Source: Mitsuaria sp. PDC51
Lineage (GTDB): Bacteria; Pseudomonadota; Gammaproteobacteria; Burkholderiales; Burkholderiaceae_C
DNA length: 64,000 bases
NCBI RefSeq assembly: GCF_900113225.1
Contig: NZ_FOZE01000002.1
Coordinates: 1,922,001 to 1,986,000 of the forward strand
Reading direction: 5' to 3'
A model generated the notes under the pieces. That model ran no database searches and had not been told where the DNA came from. It worked only from the letters and a program-made list of their open reading frames with translations. A program made the position numbers and the translations under genes. Below, one piece after another: positions 38,987 to 47,275 of the stretch. Position 1 is the stretch's first letter; each line of letters starts with the position of its first letter.

Positions 38987-40609
38987 TTGCGTTCCGATCC
39001 CGTCCTGGACCCGCCGTCCGCGCTGTCCCAGCAAGCCCGCGCCGTGCTCGCCGCCGGCGATGTCGCCGCGGCGCAACCGCTCGGCGAGGAGTGGCTGCTG
39101 CTGGCGCTCGAGCAGGCGGACGAGGCGCAGCAGGCCCAGGCGCTGCTGCACCTGGCGCGCTGCGATCGCGCGCTGCATCGACCGGGCGAGGCCCGTGGGC
39201 GCAGCGAACTGGCGGCCCGGCTGTTCCGCCAGCAGGGTGACGCGTCCGGCGAGGCCGGGGCCCTGTCGGTGCTGGCGCACAGCGCGTCGCTGGCCGGGCA
39301 TCACGAGGAGGCGATCGAGGCGGCGCTGCTGGGGCTGCGGCTCGCGCAGCTGCGCGGCGACGGCGCGGCGCTGGTGCTGGCGCTGGAGGACCTCGGGGCC
39401 TGCCACGTGTGGGCCCGCAACTTCGACAAGGCGGCCGAGGTGCTGCGCCAGGCGGCCGACGCCGCCAACGCCAGCAAGCCCAGGCGCAGTCCGCTGACGG
39501 CCTGCCTGTGGCTGGCGATGGGCTCGCTGCTGGCCTACGCCGGCGAGCGGGAGCAACGGGGGCAGTTGCCGCCGCTGGGGCCGCTCGAAGGCCACCTGAT
39601 CAACGCGCGCCACCTGCTGGCCGAAGGCGATGCCGAAGCGCAGTGCTGGTGGACGCTGATGCAGACGATGGCGCAGATCTGGAAGGGCGCCTCGGCGTTC
39701 GCGCAGCCGGAACTGCAACTGGCCTTGGCACAGTTGCCGGCGCAGGAGCGGCATTGGCTCGCCTCACTGGCGGGCTGGGTGCAGGCCGAGCTGGCCTGGG
39801 CAAGGCGGCTGTGGCCGCAGGCGCGTCGGGCCGCGGCGCAGCTGGTGACCGAGGCCGACCTGGTCCAGCACGAGCCCCTGGCGCAGCTGGGCGAGCTGAT
39901 CGCCAGCCAGATCGAGGAACAGCAGGGGCAGCCGCAACGCGCGCTGCAGCGCCTGCGCGCGCTGCGCGAGCGCGAGGCGCGGGTGCGGATCGCCAGCCTC
40001 GCGAGCCGCGAGTCGACGGTGCAATGGCAGCTCGACGCGCGCCGCAGCGAGCGCGACCGCGTGCAACTCGCCAGCGAGGCGCAGCGGTTGGAGAAGCTGT
40101 CGATGGAGGATCCGCTGACGGAGCTCGCCAATCGCCGCAGCTTCGAGGATCACGCGCGGGCGCAGCTCGCGGCCGGCGGCGTGGTGAGCCTGGCCTTGAT
40201 CGACGTCGACCACTTCAAGCAGGTGAACGACCAGCACTCGCACCTGGTCGGGGACCAGGTGCTGAGCCAGATCGCGCGGCTGATGCGCCAGCATGTGCGG
40301 GAGCACGACGTCGCGGCGCGCCTGGCCGGTGACGAGTTCGTGCTGCTGCTGCGCGGCGCGACCGAGGAGGTCGCGCAGCAGGCCTGTCGCCGGCTGGACG
40401 AGGCGGTGCGCCGGCACGACTGGAACGCGGTGTCGGACGGCCTGCGCGTGAGCATCAGCATCGGGGCCGCGCAGCGGCAGGAGGGCGATACGCTGGAGAC
40501 GCTGATGGCGCGCAGTGATGCCGCGATGTACGCCGCCAAGCGCGAGCGTCAGGGCGCCGGCGTGCGCCTCACCGACGAGAGCGAAGGCGAAGGCGACGCG
40601 CCGGATTGA
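38987..40609 (+). CDS. Cytoplasmic diguanylate cyclase with TPR-like N-terminus
   Basis: A protein of up to 540 residues with no membrane helix. Residues 40-340 are Ala/Leu/Arg helical repeats of tetratricopeptide type, then a coiled coil, then a GGDEF domain (residues about 365-525) with the metal Asp in ALIDVDHFKQVND and the signature AGDEF in place of GGDEF, preceded by an inhibitory I-site REHD. The domain is likely active. The frame opens with TTG at 38987, just six bases after the LysR stop; a later GTG at 39044 is another possible start. The gene may be cotranscribed with the LysR gene. Confidence 0.85.
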   Translation: MRSDPVLDPPSALSQQARAVLAAGDVAAAQPLGEEWLLLALEQADEAQQAQALLHLARCDRALHRPGEARGRSELAARLFRQQGDASGEAGALSVLAHSASLAGHHEEAIEAALLGLRLAQLRGDGAALVLALEDLGACHVWARNFDKAAEVLRQAADAANASKPRRSPLTACLWLAMGSLLAYAGEREQRGQLPPLGPLEGHLINARHLLAEGDAEAQCWWTLMQTMAQIWKGASAFAQPELQLALAQLPAQERHWLASLAGWVQAELAWARRLWPQARRAAAQLVTEADLVQHEPLAQLGELIASQIEEQQGQPQRALQRLRALREREARVRIASLASRESTVQWQLDARRSERDRVQLASEAQRLEKLSMEDPLTELANRRSFEDHARAQLAAGGVVSLALIDVDHFKQVNDQHSHLVGDQVLSQIARLMRQHVREHDVAARLAGDEFVLLLRGATEEVAQQACRRLDEAVRRHDWNAVSDGLRVSISIGAAQRQEGDTLETLMARSDAAMYAAKRERQGAGVRLTDESEGEGDAPD

Positions 40610-40779
40610 ATCGGCCGGAAGGACCGTGTTCATCGGGGCCGTCGGGCGACGGCGTCGGCGCAAATACACAAGAACCTGCGTGGCGGTTTCGCCGAAAACG
40701 CGCCGTGGGTGAAGGTCGACCGGTTCGATCGGTGCCAAGAATGGAAACCTCTTTCGCACCTTGCCTGCCAGGAGGTTTC

Positions 40780-41085
40780 ATGACTGATGCCCATGCTGCC
40801 GGATCGTCGGGACGGATCGCCCCGATGGGAGATCCGAGGTTTCCTTCCATTCCGGGTCCGTTGACCGATGCCGGTCGACGACGACTCGACTACGTTCAAT
40901 CGCTGATCGACTGCCGCTCCCGGAAGCGGGTCGTCGCGCCAGGGGAAGATGCCCGACCGTTCGACCTGCCCGAACGATTGATCGCGATCTACGCCCGCAA
41001 TCCCGATGTCCTGAACTATCCGCCGCGTGCGGGTGAGCTGCAGGCTGCGCTGATGGAGATGCGCCATGGTTGCGGTGGTTGTTGA
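40780..41085 (+). CDS. Small antitoxin-like protein upstream of a PIN protein
   Basis: A 101-residue protein with a strong AGGAGG ribosome site six bases before the ATG. The sequence (SIPGPLTDAGRRRLDYVQSL, RPFDLPERLIAIYARNPDVL) is not recognised as any antitoxin family and has no clear ribbon-helix-helix or AbrB motif; the middle and C-terminus are amphipathic helices. It ends in HGCGGC. The PIN-domain gene starts 20 bases before its stop, the arrangement of vapBC-type pairs, so antitoxin role is inferred from position only. Confidence 0.6.
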   Translation: MTDAHAAGSSGRIAPMGDPRFPSIPGPLTDAGRRRLDYVQSLIDCRSRKRVVAPGEDARPFDLPERLIAIYARNPDVLNYPPRAGELQAALMEMRHGCGGC

Positions 41086-41401
41086 CGCGAACGTCGCGCT
41101 GGGCATCGCGCCGTATGTGTTCCACGCCGAATGCGCTCACTCGCTGCTCAAGCGGAGTCGATCAGGGGGCTGGCCGCCGGGGACCGTCCAGGACTACGCG
41201 GCCATGATCGAGTCCTATCGCGTGGCCCTGCATCCCGAGATCACGCCCTTGCTCGAGCATGTGGACGCCGCGGTCAAGCGCCATGTGCAAGGCTTTGACC
41301 TGCTGTATCTGGACCTGGCGCTGGCCACGGGCGCGTCGATCGCGACCAAGGATCGGGGCTTGATCGCCGCGGCGGAGCGTGTCGGTGTGCGCTTGTTCTG
41401 A
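41066..41401 (+). CDS. PIN-domain protein (VapC-like), possibly with internal deletion
   Basis: A 111-residue PIN domain. The four acidic residues can be placed: Asp7 (VVVDANVAL), Glu22 (HAECAHSLL), Asp78 (GFDLLYLDLA) and Asp96 (ATKDRGLIAAA). In VapC-type RNases the first two acids are usually about 35 residues apart; here they are 15 apart, and the protein is about 20 residues shorter than usual. The segment that normally holds the first helices between DANV and the second acid seems missing. If so, catalytic activity is doubtful. Start at ATG 41066 (GGAG upstream) overlaps the antitoxin-like gene by 20 bases. Confidence 0.75.
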   Translation: MVAVVVDANVALGIAPYVFHAECAHSLLKRSRSGGWPPGTVQDYAAMIESYRVALHPEITPLLEHVDAAVKRHVQGFDLLYLDLALATGASIATKDRGLIAAAERVGVRLF

Positions 41402-41413
41402 GCTGCGGGGCCC

Positions 41414-42730
41414 TCAGTGCCCCTGCTCTCTCGCCCGCCTGAGCAGCAGCTCCCGTTCCCGCGCATTGGCGGTCATCGCGGCGGCGCGCTCGAATTCCTC
41501 TTTCGCCTCGGCATTGCGTCCCAGCCTGGCGAGCAGGTCGGCACGCACGCTCGGCAGCCAGGGGTACTGCTTCAGCGCCGGCTCCTCCATCAGCTGGTCG
41601 ACGATCTCCAGACCGACCGCCGGCCCGAAGGCCATCGACAGCGCCACCGCGCGGTTCAGCTCCACCACCGGCGAAGGCTGCCGGATCGCCAGCACCTCGT
41701 AGAGGGCCGCGATGCGCGGCCAGTCGGTGTCCTCGGCGCGCCGTGCCCGCGCGTGGCAGGCCGCGATCGCCGCCTGCAGCGCGTACGGCCCCGGACCCTC
41801 GCCGGCACCCGCGTTGTCACCCACGTCGCCCCCGGGCTCGGCGGGGAGCCGCTCGGCGGTGGCCAGCGCCGCCAGCCCCCGCTCGATCGATCCCTGGTCC
41901 CAGGTCGACCGGTCCTGCTCCAGCAGCAGCACCGGCTGCCCCTGCGCATCGACGCGCGCCGAGGCCCGCGAAGCCTGCAGTTCCATCAGCGCCAGCAGCC
42001 CGTGGACCTCGCCCTCGCGCGGCGCCAGCCGCACCAGCATCCGCGCCAGCCGCAGCGCCTCGTCGCACAGATCCTGACGGATCCAGCGCTCGCCGCTGGT
42101 GGCGGCGTAGCCCTCGTTGAAGATCAGGTAGAGCACCTCCAGCACCGCCGCCAGGCGGCCGGTCAGGGCCTCACCGCGCGGCAGCTCGAAGGGCACGTTC
42201 GCCTCGCCCAGCGTGCGCTTGGCGCGGACCAGCCGCTGCGCCACCGTCGGCTCCGACTGCAGGTAGGCGCGGGCGATCTCGCCGGTCGTCAGGCCGGCCA
42301 CCATCTTCAGCGTCAGCGCCACCCGCGCCTCCAGCCCCAGCACCGGGTGGCAGGCGCAGAACATCAGCCGCAGCACGTCGTCGCCGATCTCCCGCGCGGC
42401 GCGCTCGTCGTCCAGGTCGTCGACGAAGTCCGGCACGATCATCGCCTCGCGCGCATCGAGCTCATGCCCCAGCTGCTCGAGCTTGTCGCCGCTGAGCTTC
42501 ACATGGCGCAGCCGGTCCAGCGCCCGGTGTTTGGCGGTGGTCATCAGCCAGGCCGCCGGCTTGTCGGGCAGGCCCTGCCTCGGCCAGGTCTCCAGCGCGG
42601 CCACCAGCGCGTCCTGCGCCAGCTCCTCCGCCAGCGACACGTCGCGGGTCAGCCGTGACAGGGCACCGATGATCTTGGCGGACTCCTGCCGCCAGACGGT
42701 GGTGATCGCGCGATGGGTCTCGTCGGTCAT
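41414..42730 (-). CDS. ECF42-type RNA polymerase sigma factor with C-terminal TPR extension
   Basis: A 438-residue sigma factor: sigma-2 region (SLAEELAQDALVAALETWPR and PAAWLMTTAKHRALDRLR), sigma-4 region (LTTGEIARAYLQSEPTVAQRLVRAKRTL) and a long C-terminal part (VLEVLYLIFNEGYAATSGE through TPR-like helices) typical of the ECF42 group. In this group the C-terminal extension regulates sigma activity instead of an anti-sigma factor; that is family knowledge. The usual partners, YciI/DGPF and VOC proteins, lie immediately upstream on the same strand. Confidence 0.92.
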   Translation of the reverse strand: MTDETHRAITTVWRQESAKIIGALSRLTRDVSLAEELAQDALVAALETWPRQGLPDKPAAWLMTTAKHRALDRLRHVKLSGDKLEQLGHELDAREAMIVPDFVDDLDDERAAREIGDDVLRLMFCACHPVLGLEARVALTLKMVAGLTTGEIARAYLQSEPTVAQRLVRAKRTLGEANVPFELPRGEALTGRLAAVLEVLYLIFNEGYAATSGERWIRQDLCDEALRLARMLVRLAPREGEVHGLLALMELQASRASARVDAQGQPVLLLEQDRSTWDQGSIERGLAALATAERLPAEPGGDVGDNAGAGEGPGPYALQAAIAACHARARRAEDTDWPRIAALYEVLAIRQPSPVVELNRAVALSMAFGPAVGLEIVDQLMEEPALKQYPWLPSVRADLLARLGRNAEAKEEFERAAAMTANARERELLLRRAREQGH

Positions 42731-42850
42731 GCGCGCGATCGTACGGCCTGGGCGGCGGGGATGCCGCTCCGCATGCCGCGCGTGGGGTCGGGCGCCGGAC
42801 CGCGGGCACCGGCGCCAGCGGCGTCGCCGCCCGGGCGGGCCCGCCAGGGC

Positions 42851-43261
42851 TCAGGCGCCGGGGAACTGCGTGATGTCCATGTACATCAGCTCCCAGATGT
42901 GCCCGTCCGGGTCCGCATAGGCCTGGGAGTACATGAAGCCCATGTCCTGCGGCTCGCGCGGCACGGTGCCGCCGGCGGCCCGGGCCTTGGCGATCAGCTC
43001 GTCCACCTGTGCCTTGCTCTCGCAGGACAGGCAGGTCAGCACTTCGGTCGTGGTGTGCGCGTCCGAGATCTTGCGCGGCGTGAAGGTCTGGAAGAACTCC
43101 TCGACCAGCAGCATCGCGTAGATGTCGTCCGAGATGACCATCGACAGCGCCTGCTCGTTGGAGAACTGCGGGTTGAATTCGTAACCCATCGCGCTGTAGA
43201 AGCGCTTGCTGCGCTCGACGTCCTTGACGGGCAGGTTCACGAAGATTTGCTTGTGGCGCAT
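42851..43261 (-). CDS. VOC family protein (glyoxalase/bleomycin resistance fold)
   Basis: A 136-residue protein with the paired beta-alpha-beta-beta-beta modules of the vicinal oxygen chelate superfamily (IFVNLPVKDVERSKRFYSAM; YADPDGHIWELMYMD). It is the lactoylglutathione lyase-like type common next to ECF41/42 sigma genes. The start at 43261 is the conserved MRHKQIFVNLP; longer readings of the frame go antisense to the two-component genes and have no support. The sigma gene begins 120 bases downstream. Confidence 0.9.
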   Translation of the reverse strand: MRHKQIFVNLPVKDVERSKRFYSAMGYEFNPQFSNEQALSMVISDDIYAMLLVEEFFQTFTPRKISDAHTTTEVLTCLSCESKAQVDELIAKARAAGGTVPREPQDMGFMYSQAYADPDGHIWELMYMDITQFPGA

Positions 43262-43375
43262 GGTGCTTGTCCTGAAGCGGGGTGAGGGGGTCGAGCCCGA
43301 GCGGGTGAAGAAGCGGTCGCATCGTGCCCTCCGGCGGGCGGCGCCCCGGTCCTTCCGGGGCGTCCACACTGGCAC

Positions 43376-43402
43376 GACGGCCCAGGCCCGCCGGTTTCGA
43401 CA
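43376..43402 (-). promoter_or_regulatory. Candidate ECF-type promoter before the VOC-sigma genes
   Basis: On the minus strand TGTCGA (plus 43397-43402) and CGTC (plus 43376-43379) are separated by 17 bases, the arrangement I recall for ECF41/42 promoters. A second TGTCGA is 10 bases further upstream (plus 43407-43412). This would fit autoregulation. However, TTTCGACAGGTCTCGACACG also resembles a repeat common in betaproteobacterial genomes, so the match may be accidental. Confidence 0.3.
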
Positions 43403-43423
43403 GGTCTCGACACGATCAGCGAG

Positions 43424-43450
43424 AAAAACCGGGACGAGCTGTTCGTCCCG
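43424..43450 (-). terminator. Rho-independent terminator after yciI-like gene
   Basis: On the minus strand CGGGACGA and TCGTCCCG form an eight-base stem with a five-base loop, followed by GGTTTTTC. It lies 9 bases after the yciI-like stop and would separate it from the VOC-sigma pair. Confidence 0.75.
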
Positions 43451-43458
43451 ACGCGCCC

Positions 43459-43824
43459 TCAGGCCTTCGATTCCTCGTAGCAGGGCACCAGCGAGCGCAC
43501 TTCCACCGTGCACCATTCGGCGGCCGGGCATTCGCGGGCGATCGCCAGCGCTTCCTCGCGGGTCTTCACGTTCAGCCAGAAGAAGCCGCCAACCATTTCC
43601 TTGGCCTCGGCGAAGGGGCCGTCGATCGTCGTCATGCGGCCGTCGCGCTTGGCGACGCGGGTCGAGCCGTTGACCGACTGCAGCGACTGCGCCGCCTGCA
43701 GCAGGCCTTGCGCCTGCAATTGGCCGGCGAAGGCGGTCATGCGCGCATAGGCCTCGCGGCCCTCTTCCGGCGTGCGCGCCTCGCGTTGGCCGACAGGTTC
43801 GTTGATCAGCAGGATGTAGCTCAT
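43459..43824 (-). CDS. YciI family protein (DGPF domain)
   Basis: A 121-residue DGPF/YCII protein (MSYILLINEPVG, the family motif DGPFAEAKEMVGGFFWLNVK at about 68-87). YciI-related proteins are small, dimeric and of unknown biochemical role, and they are characteristic targets or partners of ECF42 sigma factors. Start at ATG 43824. A terminator follows. Confidence 0.93.
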   Translation of the reverse strand: MSYILLINEPVGQREARTPEEGREAYARMTAFAGQLQAQGLLQAAQSLQSVNGSTRVAKRDGRMTTIDGPFAEAKEMVGGFFWLNVKTREEALAIARECPAAEWCTVEVRSLVPCYEESKA

Positions 43825-43878
43825 GCGGGTCTCCGTGGGATGCGGGCGAAATGCCGGGGAGGCGGATCAGCGGGCTAT

Positions 43879-43902
43879 TGGACACCATGGACCGGATGTC
43901 CA
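43879..43902. promoter_or_regulatory. Inverted repeat upstream of yciI and the LytS-like gene
   Basis: TGGACA-N12-TGTCCA is a perfect six-base inverted repeat in the 208-base region between divergent genes. On the minus strand it also looks like a -35 (TGGACA) with CAATAG 16 bases on as a possible -10 for yciI. Operator or promoter; weak evidence. Confidence 0.25.
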
Positions 43903-44032
43903 GCCGAAGGTCAGGGGCATCGGCGGCGCCGGGGCGGTCGTCCGCGCCGCCGGCCGTCGATCCATCCAGCGGACTGTCGATCCGTCGTTTCCCCGGGCGG
44001 CCGGCGATCGACCGCTTCCTACACTGCACCGC

Positions 44033-45172
44033 ATGACTCCCGCCCCGTCCCGACCGCTCTGGCGCGATGCCCGTCGCCTGCGTGCCTCCTGGCATGCCTG
44101 GATCAGCAACGATGTCCAGCCCAGCGGCCCCGCCTGGATGCAATGGGTCTGGACCCTGGTCTTCTGCGCCGCGCTCTCGGCCGGCTTCACCGTGCTGGGG
44201 TTCGTCATGAACTTCCGGGTGGTGGACTGGTTCGACCTGCGCCTCTGGGGATGGTGGTACGGGAAGAACCTGACGGTGTGCCTCACCATCGGCGTGGTCA
44301 TCCAGGTGCTCTTCGCGATCCTGACGCCGCGCCTGGGCGGTCGCGCCCGCATCCGCCAATGGAGCGACTGGCGCCGCACGCTGTTCTTCTCCGGCGTGCC
44401 CATCCTCGGCACCGTGATCGGCTGGCTGCCCGGCATGTGGCTCGCGGGGCTCACCTCCTGGGTCCGGCTGGACTGGGCGCAGGGCGGCAAGGTCATCGGC
44501 ATCACCTCGGTGCTGTCGCTGGGCATCACCTTCGTGCTGCATCACTGGTTCGCGTCGAAGAACCGCCAGCTCAAGGCCGAGCGCCGCGCCACCGAGGCCC
44601 AGCTGCGTCTGCTGCAGGGCCAGATCGAGCCGCATTTTCTGTTCAACACGCTGGCCAACGTCCACTCGCTGATCGATTACGACGCGGCCAAGGCCAAGGA
44701 CATGCTGGGCGCCTTCACGGCCTATCTGCGGGCCTCGCTCGGTGGCCTGCGGCGCGAGACCGGCCCGCTGGAGGACGAGCTCGCGCTGGCCGAGGCCTAC
44801 CTGACGGTGCTGCGCACGCGCATGGAGGACCGGTTGCGCTTCGAGGTCCGTGCCACCCCCGAGGCCCGCGCGGTGATGCTGCCGCCGATGCTGCTGCAGC
44901 CGCTGGTGGAGAACGCGGTGCACCACGGCCTGGAGCCAAAGATCGACGGCGGGACGGTCCAGGTCGATGCGGCGCTGCGCGCCGGCTTCCTGGTCGTCGA
45001 GGTCCGGGACGACGGTGTGGGGCCGGGCGCGTCGCGCCGCGCGGGCAATGGCATCGCCCTGTCCAACCTGCGCGAGCGCTTGATGACGCATTACGGCGAC
45101 CGTGCCTCGCTGGACCTGGTGGCCGCCGAGCCGGGATGCCTCGTCACGCTGCGCGTGCCGCTGGACGGCTGA
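44033..45172 (+). CDS. LytS-family membrane histidine kinase
   Basis: A 379-residue kinase with four predicted N-terminal transmembrane helices (about 36-60, 76-97, 115-140, 155-172) and the His_kinase (PF06580-type) domain. His201 lies in QIEPHFLFNTLANVHSL, the N-box in LLQPLVENAVHHGLEPK, the G-box in VRDDGVGPG and GIALSNLRERL. The downstream LytTR regulator gene begins 86 bases on and is the expected phosphate acceptor. The signal is unknown. Confidence 0.92.
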   Translation: MTPAPSRPLWRDARRLRASWHAWISNDVQPSGPAWMQWVWTLVFCAALSAGFTVLGFVMNFRVVDWFDLRLWGWWYGKNLTVCLTIGVVIQVLFAILTPRLGGRARIRQWSDWRRTLFFSGVPILGTVIGWLPGMWLAGLTSWVRLDWAQGGKVIGITSVLSLGITFVLHHWFASKNRQLKAERRATEAQLRLLQGQIEPHFLFNTLANVHSLIDYDAAKAKDMLGAFTAYLRASLGGLRRETGPLEDELALAEAYLTVLRTRMEDRLRFEVRATPEARAVMLPPMLLQPLVENAVHHGLEPKIDGGTVQVDAALRAGFLVVEVRDDGVGPGASRRAGNGIALSNLRERLMTHYGDRASLDLVAAEPGCLVTLRVPLDG

Positions 45173-45177
45173 ACGTC

Positions 45178-45204
45178 GCCACCGCCACCGCCACCGCCAC
45201 TGCC
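45178..45204 (+). repeat. GCCACC microsatellite between kinase and regulator genes
   Basis: Four near-perfect GCCACC units fill part of the 86-base spacer between the LytS-like and LytTR genes. Non-coding. Slippage here would alter spacing only. Confidence 0.7.
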
Positions 45205-45258
45205 CTGCCGCCCTCATTCGCTCCGTCCTTCGCTCCCTTCCATCCGCCCCTCCCGACC

Positions 45259-46044
45259 ATGACCGCACCCACCGCCCTGATCGCCGACGACGAACCCCAC
45301 CTGGCCCGCGCGCTCGCCGCGCTGCTGGCCGCCGTCTGGCCCGAGCTGAATGTCGTCCACGTCGCCCGCAACGGCTCGGAGGCGGCCGAGCGGATCGCCG
45401 CGCTGCGGCCGGACCTGGCCTTCCTCGACATCCAGATGCCGGGCCTGACCGGCCTGGAAGTCGCCGAGGGCATCGAGGGCGCGACACGCGTCGTCTTCGT
45501 CACCGCCTATGACCAGTACGCGGTGCAGGCCTTCGAGCAGGAAGCGATCGACTACGTGCTCAAGCCGGTGGAGCCGGAGCGGCTGGGCCGCACGGTCGAG
45601 CGCATCCGGCGCGCGCTCGCGAAGCCGGAGGCCGACGGCGACGCGGCGCTCGACGCCCGGTTGCTGGCGGCGCTGCGCACGCTGCACGCGCCCGCGGGCG
45701 GCGGGGCCCGGCCCGCCGGCCCGCTGCGCTGGGTCCGCGCGACGCAGGGCGACCTGATGCACCAGGTCTGCGTCGACGACGTGCTGTTCTTCCGCGCCGA
45801 CGACAAGTACACCTGTGTCCAGACCGCCGAGGCCGAATACCTGATCCGCACGCCGATCCACGAGCTGGTCGCGCAGCTGGACGGCGAGCGCTTCTGGCAG
45901 GTGCATCGCTCGACCATCGTCAACCTGGACCATGTGGCCGGCACGCGGCGCGACGAACTGAGCCGGCTGTTCGTCCGCGTGCGCGGGCATGCGAGCGAGC
46001 TGCCGGTCAGCCGCGCCTACGTCCACCTCTTCCGGTCGATGTGA
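45259..46044 (+). CDS. LytTR-family response regulator
   Basis: A 261-residue response regulator with an N-terminal receiver domain (acid pair DD at 10-11, phospho-accepting Asp57 in AFLDIQMPG, conserved Lys in YVLKPVEPERL) and a C-terminal LytTR DNA-binding domain (HQVCVDDVLFFRADDKYTCV, HRSTIVNLDHV). It is the partner of the preceding LytS-like kinase. Target genes unknown. Start at ATG 45259. Confidence 0.95.
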   Translation: MTAPTALIADDEPHLARALAALLAAVWPELNVVHVARNGSEAAERIAALRPDLAFLDIQMPGLTGLEVAEGIEGATRVVFVTAYDQYAVQAFEQEAIDYVLKPVEPERLGRTVERIRRALAKPEADGDAALDARLLAALRTLHAPAGGGARPAGPLRWVRATQGDLMHQVCVDDVLFFRADDKYTCVQTAEAEYLIRTPIHELVAQLDGERFWQVHRSTIVNLDHVAGTRRDELSRLFVRVRGHASELPVSRAYVHLFRSM

Positions 46045-46122
46045 ACGGCGGGGCGCGCACCGCGCCCGCGACCGGCCAGCGGCGGCCCGCCTGTCATCGG
46101 CGCCGCCTACACTGCCGGCCTC

Positions 46123-47256
46123 ATGCAGCTCGATCCCCGCTCGATCACCGTCATGACCGCGCTGATGGCGGCGGTCCTGGGGCTGGTGCTGCTCGGGGTG
46201 CGGCGCAACTATCCGTCGACGATCCACGGGCTGCGGCCCTGGGCGATGGCGCCGATGACCTGCGCCTTCGCCGCCGGCGTCTACGCGCTGCAGGGGCTGT
46301 GGCCCGAATTCGTCGTCGCACAGACCGGCAACGCGCTGCTGCTGACGGGCTGCGGGCTCTTCTATTTCGGCTCGCAGCGCTTCTTCGGCCGGCCGGTGAC
46401 CTGGCGGCTGTGGGGCGCAATCGCGCTGCTGAGCCTGGCGGTGCTGACCTGGTTCCTGATCCGGCCCGACTACCGCGTGCGCATGGTCGTGTTCACCGGG
46501 ACGATGACGGCCTGCGTGCTGGCGCACGCGCGGCTGGTCCTGCGGGACGGCCGCGGCTTCGCGGCGCGCCTGATCGCGGGCACGCTGCTGCTGCAGGCGG
46601 CCGTGCTGGTCGGCCGCGGTCTGGCGAGCTTCTGGGTGGACGGGGCGCAGTCCTCGCGCTTCGCGATGACGACGGTGCAGACCGCCTACATCGCCAGCTA
46701 CTGCTTCAGCGTGCTGCTGCTGAGCGTGGGCGTCCTGCTGATGGCCAGCGAGCGGGTGCGCGAGGAATTCGAGCTGCTCGCCACCCGCGACGCGCTGACC
46801 GGCGCGCTGACCCGCCGCGCGGTGCTGCAGGCCGGCGGCGAGGAATTCGACCGCTGGCGTCGCTACGGCCAGCCGCTGTCGCTGGTGCTGCTGGACATCG
46901 ACCACTTCAAGCAGGTCAACGACCGACACGGCCACCAGGCCGGCGACCGGGTGCTGAGCGGCGCGGTGGCGGCGATGCGCGGGGAACTGCGGGTGAACGA
47001 CCGGCTGGGTCGTTATGGCGGCGAGGAGTTCGTGATCCTGCTGCCGTCCACCGACGCCGAGGCGGCGCGGGCCTCGGCCGAGCGCGTGCGCGCCGCGCTG
47101 GCCGCGCATGCGCCGGAGCCCGGCATCCCGCCGTGCTCGGCCAGCCTGGGCGTGGCCTGGGCGCAGCCCGGGGACACCAGCCTGGACGCGCTGCTCGCGC
47201 GCGCCGACGCGGCGCTCTATCGCGCCAAGGCCAACGGGCGCAACCGGGTGGAGTGA
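46123..47256 (+). CDS. Membrane diguanylate cyclase (GGDEF)
   Basis: A 377-residue protein with six or seven predicted transmembrane helices (residues 8-210, MASE-like sensor) and a C-terminal GGDEF domain with VLLDIDHFKQVND and intact GGEEF. An I-site (RVND) five residues upstream of the signature allows product inhibition. It lies 78 bases after the LytTR gene and may be read through from it. Should synthesise cyclic-di-GMP. Confidence 0.93.
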   Translation: MQLDPRSITVMTALMAAVLGLVLLGVRRNYPSTIHGLRPWAMAPMTCAFAAGVYALQGLWPEFVVAQTGNALLLTGCGLFYFGSQRFFGRPVTWRLWGAIALLSLAVLTWFLIRPDYRVRMVVFTGTMTACVLAHARLVLRDGRGFAARLIAGTLLLQAAVLVGRGLASFWVDGAQSSRFAMTTVQTAYIASYCFSVLLLSVGVLLMASERVREEFELLATRDALTGALTRRAVLQAGGEEFDRWRRYGQPLSLVLLDIDHFKQVNDRHGHQAGDRVLSGAVAAMRGELRVNDRLGRYGGEEFVILLPSTDAEAARASAERVRAALAAHAPEPGIPPCSASLGVAWAQPGDTSLDALLARADAALYRAKANGRNRVE

Positions 47257-47275
47257 GGCGCGCCCGTCGCGCGGC

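Noticed and set aside
42851-45487. N-terminal extension of the VOC protein through the yciI and kinase region
   Set aside because: Family similarity begins exactly at the ATG at 43261; the upstream part is antisense or out of frame with real genes.
43324-46044. Apparent fusion frame leading into the LytTR regulator
   Set aside because: The regulator has a good start at 45259; the earlier part is an alternate frame of the kinase gene.
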